A stretch of DNA of 29,711 bases from Lentibacillus juripiscarius JCM 12147 (GTDB lineage Bacteria > Bacillota > Bacilli > Bacillales_D > Amphibacillaceae): assembly GCA_001311805.1 (NCBI GenBank), contig BBCA01000037.1:1-29711 (forward strand). The letters are read 5' to 3'. The notes under the pieces are model-generated. The model was not told the DNA's origin. It searched no databases and saw only the letters and a program-made list of their open reading frames with translations. A program made the position numbers and the translations under genes. Position 1 is the first letter of the stretch. Each line of letters begins with the position of its first letter. Below, piece after piece: positions 7,908 through 15,836 of the stretch.

Positions 7908-9281
7908 TTACTCAGCTACAGGGAAACTTAGCTGAAATCTCGTTCCTTTTCCTACTTGGCTACTCACCGAAATAGTCCCATTTTGCAGTTCAACCAAATT
8001 CCTTACAATGGACAATCCTAATCCTGTTCCACCAAGTTTTCTTGAGCGGGACTTTTCAACACGGTGAAAACGTTCAAAAACAAGTGGAAGATCTTTTTCA
8101 GGAATTCCAACACCCGTGTCCTCAATGATTACATGTACTTTGTTACCTGCATTCCATACGTTAACACTGACGGATCCTTTTTCTGTATATCGAACCGCAT
8201 TCCCCAGCAGGTTTGTAAAAATTTGTTCTAAACGGATACCATCAGCCTCGATATAAGGAACATTCTCATCGATTTGGGTTTTTAACGTCAGCCCTTTCTT
8301 TTCGAAATCCATTTTGACTTTCAAAAGGGCATTTTCTAACACTTCTGTAAGGTCGATAGTAGACATTTGAAGGTCAATTTTGCCTTCTTCCATTTTGGAT
8401 AAATCAAACAAATCATTGATTAATCTGACCATCCGCTCGGTTTCATTTTCAATGATATTCAAATAATGAAGCCTTTCTCCCTCTGTTCGGTAAAGACCCT
8501 GTTTTAACACGTGAGCATATCCTTTCAGGTATGATATCGGTGTACGCAATTCGTGCGATATATTTGCAAAAACTCTCTTCGGTTAGATCGGTATCTATTC
8601 GTTTCTAGTGCAAGATCGTTAATTGCTTTTCCTAATGAACCTATTTCATCGTTTGAAGGAATACTTACCTGTATGTCTAAATTCCCCTTTGCAATTTCGC
8701 GAGTTGCCTGTTCCATCTCTAAAAGCGGATCTGACATTTTCTTAGACAGTAAAAATGTGAAACCAAGTGCTAAGAATAACGCACCAACTGCCGACAATAT
8801 TAATAAATCCCTGATTTTATTAACAGGTTCCTTAACATCATTGATGGAAGCCAATACAAAGAATACGCCCTTAAATGTATCCGATTGGATGATAGGATAG
8901 CCCGAACCAAGATACCTGCTCTCTGTTCTTGAATCACTAAACCTTTTTGAATAGGCTCCCCTTTCGATAACAGGCCTATATCTTTACTGGACAGATTCTC
9001 TATTTTTATCCCGGAGTCTGCTATGACCTTTCCATTAGCATTAATAATATAACTTCTTTGTTGGTTAAGTCAGCCAGTGTTTTAAACATATTTAAATATT
9101 TCTCATTTTTAAGAGAAGTAATGGTAAGAGCATACTTTTGAGATAGTTCATCTACCTCTTGTTGAACTTGATTATAATAGAAACTGGTAAAGATTTGATT
9201 CGCAACATATCCAAGAGGTAACAACACGACTAAAAATAAGACCATTATGGTTCCACCGAGTTTTAGAACAATTTTATTCAT
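7908..9281 (-). CDS. HAMP sensor histidine kinase, several frameshifts
   Basis: Membrane sensor kinase of about 458 residues. Order: TM1 (IVLKLGGTIMVLFLVVLLPL), an extracytoplasmic region of about 130 residues, TM2 (LILSAVGALFLALGFTFLLS), HAMP (MSDPLLEMEQATREIAKGNL...NDEIGSLGKAIND), H-box (ISHELRTPISYLKGY), N-box (LLGNAVRYTEKGSV), G1 (EDTGVGIPEKDLPLVFERFH) and G2 (GGTGLGLSIV). There is no PAS domain between HAMP and the H-box, unlike ResE. Frame slips near 9055, 8920 and 8560 split it; the last falls in the H-box, so the His codon is read only after correction. The start overlaps the regulator end region, with GAGGATC upstream. The cognate partner is the adjacent OmpR-type regulator. The signal sensed cannot be read from sequence. 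Confidence 0.87.
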
Positions 9282-9282
9282 A

Positions 9283-9984
9283 TCATGTTTGATCCTCTTG
9301 TGTATTAAATTTGTATCCTACACCCCAAACCGTTTTGATTGGATTAAAGGACAGTCCTGCTTTTCGAAGTTTTTCCCGGATATTTTTCACATGTGTATCA
9401 ATCGCTCTCAAATCACGAATCTCATCGGAGTCCCAAATTCTATCTAATAATATCTCACGAGTAAATACCCTTCTGGGTTGACTCGCTGCTGAATAAAGAA
9501 TATCAAATTCTTTTGGCGTTAACTCAACTGGAGTGTCTTCAACCTTGACTTCTCTACTTTCACTGTCGATTGATAAATCTCCAAAGTATGTTATAGTTCC
9601 ATTGGTTTCCTCTTTTTTAACATTCACCCGGCGAAGCAAGGCATTAACACGGGCAACTAATTCCTCCGGAGCAAATGGTTTTATCAGGTAATCATCAGCA
9701 CCAAGATTCAAGCCATGAACTCGATCCTTAATATCATTTCGAGCAGTCAACATCAAGATGGGCATTCGTTCATTCTTACGAATGGTTGAACAAACTTCCC
9801 ATCCGTCAATATCTGGTAACATGATGTCTAAAACCATTAAATCATAAGGGATTTGTTCAGCCATTTGTATAGCTTCATTTCCATCTACTGCTTCATCAAC
9901 CTGAAAATTCTCCTTTGATAAATAAATCTTAATTAAATTTCTCATGTTCCATTCATCATCAACAACTAGAATTTTACTGCTCAT
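9283..9984 (-). CDS. OmpR/PhoB-family response regulator
   Basis: Intact 233-residue regulator. The receiver has the acidic pair D9/D10, phospho-acceptor D53 (VLDIMLPDIDGWEVC), T80 and K102 (DDYLIKPFAPEELVARV). The C-terminal winged helix contains VELTPKEFDIL and AIDTHVKNIREKLRKAG...KTVWGVGYKF. Start taken at ATG 9984 (MSSKILVV). It ends one base before the kinase gene, forming a regulator-kinase operon driven by promoter copy 3. It is the obvious candidate to bind the shared motif at four promoters, which would make it autoregulated. It resembles ResD/PhoP-type regulators in general form but I cannot assign an ortholog. Confidence 0.92.
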   Translation of the reverse strand: MSSKILVVDDEWNMRNLIKIYLSKENFQVDEAVDGNEAIQMAEQIPYDLMVLDIMLPDIDGWEVCSTIRKNERMPILMLTARNDIKDRVHGLNLGADDYLIKPFAPEELVARVNALLRRVNVKKEETNGTITYFGDLSIDSESREVKVEDTPVELTPKEFDILYSAASQPRRVFTREILLDRIWDSDEIRDLRAIDTHVKNIREKLRKAGLSFNPIKTVWGVGYKFNTQEDQT

Positions 9985-10016
9985 ATACAACCCTCATTTT
10001 TTTGATTGCATCATTC

Positions 10017-10049
10017 ATTTTAGTTGAAAAATTTGTATTATCTGTGAGG
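10017..10049 (-). promoter_or_regulatory. Regulon promoter copy 3 (two-component operon)
   Basis: Minus-strand CCTCACAGATAATACAAAT with -10 TAAAAT at the shared fixed spacing, about 33 bp ahead of the response regulator start. It is the most diverged copy in the first half-site (ACAGAT rather than ACAAAT), which would fit weaker autoregulation. Confidence 0.65.
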
Positions 10050-10133
10050 TTTCTAATTAATCTCTATTCATTTTTCTAAATTATAACAATTATACTCGTA
10101 GGGCACATTGTACTTCCTATAGTATAGAGTAGA

Positions 10134-10175
10134 GGCTGTCCTAAAAAGTTGGTTAAATTCATTTCCTGGACAGCC
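10134..10175. repeat. Inverted repeat GGCTGTCC...GGACAGCC
   Basis: Eight-bp arms around a 26-base loop containing TAAAAAGTTGG, seven bases after the restored cytochrome c stop. It may act as a transcription terminator, though there is no T-run after it. GGCTGTCCTAAAAAG also resembles sequences I associate with insertion-sequence ends in Firmicutes; no transposase is near. Confidence 0.4.
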
Positions 10176-10181
10176 CCTCCC

Positions 10182-10831
10182 TTAGTCTTCCATATTCCTC
10201 AAATAACGAACAATAGCACTTATTTCTTTTTAGTTAGCTCCCTAATTCCACCAGTCCCTTTTAAAGACGGCCCCATCGCTGTATCAGACCTTCCATATGC
10301 AATCGTATCCCATAGAAATTCATCCGATACTTGTTCAAGAAACGCTTTATTCACCACTGATGGTCCTACGCCTTTACCATGACAAGAAAGGCAATTATTT
10401 TTGTATAGTTTGCGTCCAAGATTTGGATCACCTGTGATTTTATCTGGTGTTTCCATCTCAACGTTTTGTTTATGCCAAGACCTCATATACAATACAACAT
10501 CTCCTATTTGTTCCCCAGTCAAATTTCCTCCATAGTCAACGTGAAAAGAAGGCATTTTAGTCCCCTTACGTCCTTCTGAAATGACTCCCTTTAACAATTC
10601 ATCTGATGCTAACGTTAAAAACTCCTGATTGTTAAGGGTAGTGGCAGTATTCATTTTCCTGCCGCGTCCATTTTCACCATGACATTGCATACAATTTTGT
10701 TCATAGATTTCTTCTCCACTTTCGACGGAAGACTTCACGAAAGGATCAGTAAACGTATAATTATATACAATCAGCAAAATGAAAAATACAGCTACAACAA
10801 AAGAATAATGATGATCTTTTTGTTTAACATA
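10182..10831 (-). CDS. Membrane-anchored diheme cytochrome c, two frameshifts
   Basis: About 216 residues. An N-terminal TM anchor (FVVAVFFILLIVYNYTF) is followed by two class I cytochrome c domains with heme motifs C47-M-Q-C-H and CLSCH, and likely axial methionines in GTKMPSF and TAMGPS. The start is ATG at 10831 after AGAGGTG; one A is missing near 10812. Near 10205 one more A restores the tail KKEISAIVRYLRNMED-stop at 10182. It is exposed outside the membrane and transfers electrons, perhaps to a terminal oxidase or to an external acceptor. It begins 14 bp after the PCYCGC lipoprotein gene and depends on ResA/ResB/ResC/CcdA for heme attachment. Confidence 0.87.
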
Positions 10832-10845
10832 GTTGCACCTCTTTA

Positions 10846-11336
10846 CTACATCGTTTTTTCGGGCATTGGCGTCTCGGTTGACGGACCATAACTTCCAAAT
10901 TTATCATCAATGTAATTTCTGATATCGTATAAAGAGTTTCCTTCTTCATATAAAGCAATCGATTCTCTGGCAATGGAGTTGCAAATATCACAATTTAACC
11001 CCATTTTATCCCATGTTACATTTTTCTCACTATGTTCTTTTATAAAACAATTATAGTTACTTTTGTGACCTTGATTGACACATCCACAAAACAAGGCATG
11101 TATTGTAACACATCCGCATATTGGTAGCTTAAAGCATAGTTTTCTTGAACGAGAGCGGGACGAGCCGCTACAAATGAAGGTAATTCAATATCAACTCCTT
11201 TTGCCTTGCTTGAAAGCATAGAAACCGTTTCCTCTGACGGTCCATCAATAATGGATTCCCCGGATTCTTTCTTATTACTGCAGCCTACAAGGGTAATTAA
11301 CATTATTGTGATGCCTAAAAAGATAATCCTTTTCAT
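10846..11336 (-). CDS. PCYCGC-motif lipoprotein, one frameshift
   Basis: Lipoprotein of about 163 residues with signal MKRIIFLGITIMLITLVGC (lipobox Cys19). Restoring one T near 11085 joins the halves through YMPCFCGCVNQGHKSNYNCF, the PCYCGC-type motif (here PCFCGC). Further cysteines follow in MGLNCDICNSIA. Families with this motif are found in Bacillaceae as lipoproteins of unknown function; the cysteine cluster suggests metal or redox binding outside the cell. GGAGG precedes the ATG. It shares an operon with the diheme cytochrome c and is preceded by promoter copy 4 with a leader of about 115 bases. Confidence 0.82.
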
Positions 11337-11458
11337 TATGGTTCCTCCAAACTTATTAGCTAGAGTAAAAAACGTATAGCTTAGAAAATTGCTTATGGTA
11401 TACTAAAGTATGATACATATAATTTCTCCAACAAAAGTACAATATAGAAACATTATTT

Positions 11459-11491
11459 ATTTTATTAATTAAATGTGTGGAATTTGTGAGG
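11459..11491 (-). promoter_or_regulatory. Regulon promoter copy 4 (PCYCGC lipoprotein-cytochrome c operon)
   Basis: Minus-strand CCTCACAAATTCCACACAT with -10 TAAAAT at the shared fixed spacing. It is the only copy with a long leader (about 115 bases) before its start codon. Confidence 0.68.
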
Positions 11492-11566
11492 ATTTATAAT
11501 TGGACGGATTATAAGCCGAATATTTAGGTTTAATAAGACCAATCAGTCAGTTTATACTTAACGACG

Positions 11567-11710
11567 TTGGCAAAAAATTCTCCAATTGCACTGGACTATG
11601 CAACCTTTCCGCATGAATCGCTAATTGCTTTAGTATTGATAATTGGAATTACTACTACTATCATTTATATCGTATTTGATTTTAAAGATAGTCCCCTTTC
11701 CTGTACTAAA
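11567..11710 (+). pseudogene. Possible membrane-protein tail, unrecognised
   Basis: An open frame with no ribosome binding site reads ATFPHESLIALVLIIGITTT, then IIYIVFDFKDSPLS, one convincing TM helix followed by a charged end. It runs straight into the antisense RNA element at 11708, so the frame after residue 45 is not natural. It may be the last helix of a lost membrane protein. No family is recognised. Confidence 0.25.
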
Positions 11711-11832
11711 AATGACCGAACGGTGTGCCAACACCAAACGGTCGAGTGCAACAGCCCTTCAAGGGGCGCGGCTCACAACAAGGAGAATAACCACCTAGTT
11801 GCTTACCAGGCTTACAGGGTGGTTATTTTTTG
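11708..11832 (+). ncRNA. Type I antitoxin-like RNA, copy 1
   Basis: Nearly identical to 19433-19553. It has a stem GACCG/CGGTC enclosing GGTGT/ACACC, a second hairpin around CCCTTCAAGGGG, and a terminator stem ATAACCACC/GGTGGTTAT with a following T-run (TTATTTTTTG) on the plus strand. In copy 2 this RNA faces the 3' end of a holin-like toxin gene. Here the facing toxin is truncated, so the RNA may be an orphan. The call rests on structure and on similarity between the two copies. Confidence 0.55.
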
Positions 11833-11880
11833 TGTTTGACAACACCACCAACTTTACAAATGCATTCATTAAAATTTTCT
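11813..11880 (-). pseudogene. Holin-like type I toxin remnant
   Basis: The minus strand retains LMNAFVKLVVLSNTKNNHPV, aligning to the second half of the intact toxin at 19534-19623 (LMIAFATLVVSIMSNTKITT). The start codon, ribosome binding site and first helix residues are replaced by the end of merA, and the reading is frame-shifted before the stop. It is non-functional as a toxin. Confidence 0.6.
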
Positions 11881-13537
11881 AACCTACGATGTTTAACCAG
11901 CCAGCACAACAGGATAACTTTGAAACATCTTTATCAAACGTAAGGGCAGCCAATTTTAACCCTTCTGCCATTGTTAAATATGGTGCAAGACTCTCATGCA
12001 AATCTTCCACAGTTAAACTAAATTTAACTGCTAGCGTAGCCGCATAAATAACATCTCCAGCATTTTCGGCCACTACATGAACACCTAATACCTTTAATGT
12101 TTCCGCATCTGCTACTAATTTAAATACACCTGTCTTTTCATGGTTTACAATCGCTCTTGGAACAGCATCTAAAGGTAATACAGATTTTTTTACTCGTACC
12201 CTTTTTGTCCGCCTGTTCTTTCGTTAACCCAACCGTTGCAATCGAAGGATTTGTGAATGTAACACCCGGTACAACGGACAAATCTAATTTCGTTTTAAGC
12301 CACCAATAGCATTATCAGCGATAATTCCACCTTCGTAAGCTGCTACATACACAAACTGTGATCCTAATGTTACATCTCCTGCTGCATAAATTTTTTCATT
12401 ACTTGTTTGAGCATAGTCATCGATCTTTATTTCTTTGTGAGATCCAACTTCAACCCCCGCAGCACTTAAATTTAAAGATTCGGTATTCGGCTTTCTTCCT
12501 GTTGCAACAAGGAGCTCTTCACTTTCAATAACCTTTTGCTTCCCATCTACTGTTGCATAAACCCTTTTTAACTCTCCATCTTGTTCTACACGCTCAAAAG
12601 TTGCTCCTTTTACAAGGTTTATTCCTTTTCCAACAAAAGCTTTTTCTACTGTTTCAGATATTTCAGGGTCATATTCTTTTAAAAGACGCTCACTTCTTTG
12701 CATCAGTGTAACTTCTGAACCTAGGTTATGAAAAAGTTGTCCAAGTTCCATTCCGATGTACCCTGAACCAATTACTGTTAAGCGTTTTGGTACCTTTTTA
12801 ATTCAAGTAGAGTTGTACTTGTTAGATAATTCACTTCTTCAAGTCCTGAAATCGGTGGTGAAGAAGGAGAAGCACCCGTTGCAATTAAAAAAACGTTTTG
12901 CAGAAAGTTTCTCCCCATTGACATCAACTGTATTTTTATCAATAAATTTCGCTTCACCTTCAATTAAATCAAAACCATATTCATCAATTAGATCAACATA
13001 CTTTTGATTGCGAAGCTCACTCACTAGTTCATTCTTTTGCTTGATTAGGGATGCTAATTCCACTTCCCCAGAATAAGTTTGTAACCCTGTAAATGGATTC
13101 ACTTTTGCTAAATGATTGATTTCCCCAGCTCTAAGAAGTGTTTTTGATGGCACACAACCAGTGTTTACGCATGTTCCTCCAACGGTTCCACGCTCAATCA
13201 TCGCTACTTTTGCCCCGTGTCCAATCGCTTTGATTGCAGCCGAAAAAGCAGCACCCCCAGAACCAATGATAAGTAAGTCATAATCGCTATCATTATCTGC
13301 CATCACATTTTCTCGTGATGATGTTAATTCTTCCATTTCCCCAGGATGATATTTTGCTTCATTAATTGCCTTTTTTGCAGTTTCAACCCCAATATCCTCG
13401 GGTAACTCAAATACTGCTTCACCGCGACGAAAACTGGCTTCAATATTTTTAGCGCCTATATTTTCAAGCGCTACTGCTACATGCTCTTCACAACCTGTAC
13501 AAGTCATTCCTTGAATGCTTATCTTAAATTTGTTCAT
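11879..13537 (-). CDS. merA: Mercuric reductase MerA, four frameshifts
   Basis: Cytoplasmic flavoprotein that reduces Hg(II) to Hg(0) with NADPH. An N-terminal heavy-metal-associated domain has GMTCTGC (C13, C16). The FAD site is [11 protein letters not shown], the redox-active disulfide [13 protein letters not shown] (C123, C128), the NADPH domain [14 protein letters not shown], then YAAGDV, and the C-terminal mercury-delivering vicinal pair LSCCAG. Frame slips near 12893 (extra T), 12790, 12293 and 12185 were bridged. The end runs six residues past the usual ..CCAG, because the natural end is fused to the toxin remnant. merR lies upstream; no merT, merP or merB is visible. Confidence 0.88.
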
Positions 13538-13582
13538 TTACTTATGCTCCTTTTCCTATATTAGTTTTTCTTATTGCTTTTA

Positions 13583-13982
13583 TTATTCCTCAGTAAGTGT
13601 TTCAATTATTGGACAAGCGTGTAATTGTTTTTCATCTGGACACCGATGTTTTACATCTTTTAACATGACTTCAATTCGCTTTAAATCTTCTATTTGTTTT
13701 TGGACTTCATTTTCTTTTTTTGAAACAAATTCAAACATATTTTCACAGCGAACTTCATCCCTATCTACAACCCCAAGTAGCTTATAAATTTCATTTAATG
13801 AAAAACCAAGCTCTTGAATCCGCTTAGTAAAACCTACACGCCTAACATCATTATCTGAATATATCCGATAACCAGCATTTGTTCGAGAAGGTTCCTGTAA
13901 TAATTTCTTCTTTTCGTAGTATCTAATCGTCTCTTTATTCACGCCACATTTTTTCTGCAAATGCACTAATGAAATAACTCAC
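13583..13982 (-). CDS. merR: MerR mercury-responsive regulator, one frameshift
   Basis: Dimeric regulator that binds Hg(II) and untwists the mer promoter. The helix-turn-helix is KCGVNKETIRYYEKKKLL. With the GTG start at 13982 (AGGGGTGA upstream) and one extra A removed near 13947, the three mercury ligands fall at C79, C114 and C123, as in Bacillus MerR, in RCENMF and HRCPDEKQLHACPIIETL. About 132 residues, the usual length. It is the first gene of merR-merA and is transcribed from the operator-promoter immediately upstream, so it is autoregulated. Confidence 0.9.
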
Positions 13983-14000
13983 ATAATTCACCCCTGGAAA

Positions 14001-14032
14001 ATAATAAACCGTGTACCATGGTACACGGTCAA
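14001..14032 (-). promoter_or_regulatory. mer operator-promoter
   Basis: A 20-bp perfect palindrome CCGTGTACCATGGTACACGG (14009-14028) lies between -35 TTGACC (14027-14032) and a -10 of TATTAT or TTATTA (14001-14007). The spacer is 19-20 bp, the over-long spacing typical of MerR-activated promoters. The minus-strand orientation leads to merR. Confidence 0.88.
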
Positions 14033-14139
14033 ATATATTATACAGTTTTTCTTCTTCAAGTATCCTTCCCCTATAGGGTTAAAAAGTACCGTCGATTGAC
14101 GATCCCGTTGTTATATAAAAGCTCCGTTATCTGAATAGC

Positions 14140-14759
14140 CTACGCCAACTTTTTAATAATAATCTTTCTATACATCCCCTTCAACATCACAGGAACATCT
14201 TCTTTTACTTCTAAACCTTCATTGCAACTTTGAATCATCCTATCAAAATTTAATCCTATATCTGTTCCTAATAAAGCAATAATTGGTCTAATTAGCTTCT
14301 GAATGAACGTTAGGCTTTTATTTTTAGGTACAAATTTATCAAATATAAGAAGTTGTCCATTCCTTTTTAAAACCCGTATCATTTCCTTAAAACATTGATT
14401 AGCATTCGGTACCACCGAGAGGATTAAACTTCCAACTACATAATCAAACGTATCATCGTCAAATTTCAAGTTCTGTGCATCCATTTCTAAGAAGGTAATG
14501 GAAGTACCAGAAAATTTATTCTCCGCCTCTCTTAGCATATGTGGGGAAAGGTCAATAGCAGTTATCTCAAATTTAGAGCCATCTATATATTCTAAATCTA
14601 ATCCAGTCCCCACCCCAACAATTAGAATTTTCTTACTCTCTTTTGTTGATAGGCTTTTAAGCACTTCTTTTCTGACATTCGAGAAAGGACCCGAATTAAA
14701 AACTTATCATATATCGGAGACCAGAGTTTATATATCACTTTATTCCAGGAGTTATTCAC
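14140..14759 (-). CDS. Class I SAM-dependent methyltransferase, one frameshift
   Basis: About 206 residues, UbiE/PmtA-like. Motif I is ILIVGVGTGLDLEYI, with the acidic ribose contact ITAIDLSPHML, MDAQNLKFDDDTFDYVVGSL and the post-motif RVLKRNGQLLIFDKF. The start is GTG at 14759 after GGGGGGAG. One T is missing in a run of five near 14693, restoring DKFFNSGPFSNVRKEVLKSL. The substrate is unknown; relatives act on lipids, quinones or small metabolites. It lies between the mer and CDF genes with its own TATAAT-like -10 upstream, so it is probably a separate cistron. Confidence 0.82.
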
Positions 14760-14855
14760 TTAAGTTTCTCCCCCCACTAAAATTTCCATTATATTTTATC
14801 CTGATATACATATCACCTTTTCTTGAGGAAAGCCCTACGATTGTTAAACAAAAAT

Positions 14856-15720
14856 TCAGAACTTGAAGGTATCTGCCATTTGCGTTTCTACAGATGTGAC
14901 AACACCATTATGTTTTTCTTCCACTAATTTTATTTTGATAACAATATCGTCAACCTCTTTAACTGTAAGGTTTGGGTGTAGTGTTATGATTACATCTATC
15001 ATAACTTGACTACCTGAGGTCCTTGCCTTTAAATCTTTGATATTTTTGACTTCATCAATAGCTTGAAATTGTTTTCTTGTATTTTTTATTTCCATCCGGA
15101 TTTATGCCATCCGTTAAAATTAATGAAGTCTCTTCAAAAATCTCCCATGCTGCCCATAGGATTACAAGACCAATTACGACACCTGTGAGTGGATCCAACC
15201 AAGGAAGGTCAAACTGTGCTCCTAGTATTCCAATTCCTGTGCCAATACTTACTAAGGCATCAGAAAAATTGTCCTTTGCAATGGCCTTTAGACCTTGACT
15301 ATCGGTATTGGATGCAATCTTCCTATTTATATAATAAACAATAAACATGAAAGCCCCACTTCCAAAAGCAAGCCAAGTAGCTAAAGGATCGGGAGTAGCA
15401 TAATCATTATTAATAATGGAACGAATTGTATCCATTAAAATCTGAAAGCCGATCATAGCAATAACAAATGAGGCTAATAGAGAAGCAACGTTTTCAGCCC
15501 GTAAATGTCCATAAGGGTGATTATCATCACGCTTTTTCTTGGCTATGTATAACCCAATAATAAGTGCTACAGAAGTAACAATATCGGTAAGGTTATTTAA
15601 ACCGTCTGCTAATAACGCCACAGAGGTAGTTTGTAAAGCAATTATAATTTTAATGGAAGCAACTATTAGATAGGCAAATGTGCTAAACCATGCTCCAAAC
15701 CTAGGGCTGTTCAGTTTCAT
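14856..15720 (-). CDS. Cation diffusion facilitator with Mn-type site, one frameshift
   Basis: Six-TM proton-coupled metal exporter of the CDF family, about 288 residues. The start is ATG at 15720 with AAAGGAGG upstream. TM2 carries ADGLNNLTDIVTSVAL (N42-x3-D46) and TM5 KDNFSDALVS (D-x3-D). The NxxxD/DxxxD pair is, from family knowledge, the manganese-type site (MntE, MneP/MneS) rather than the HxxxD/DxxxD of zinc/cadmium CzcD. The cytoplasmic ferredoxin-like domain follows (QVMIDVIITLHPNLTVKEVD). One base is missing near 15100. The neighbouring cadmium genes may mislead an annotator into calling it czcD. Confidence 0.82.
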
Positions 15721-15800
15721 GTTCGTTCCTCCTTTACTTTCCTTACGTTCCACTCAAAAAACGATTTATTCGGGTTTACGAAGTTGCAATAACATTATTA

Positions 15801-15836
15801 ATAAACCCCCTTTCGAAAAAGGGAAAGGGGGTTTAT
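15801..15836. terminator. Terminator downstream of cadA
   Basis: Perfect 14-bp stem ATAAACCCCCTTTC / GAAAGGGGGTTTAT directly after the cadA stop on the minus strand, with T-rich sequence on both sides. It separates cadCA from the CDF gene. Confidence 0.85.

Noticed and set aside
6541..11500. Riboswitch or CRISPR array
   Set aside because: The repeated CCTCACA motif was first considered as an array, but the copies are kilobases apart, each tied to a promoter, and no repeat-spacer structure exists.
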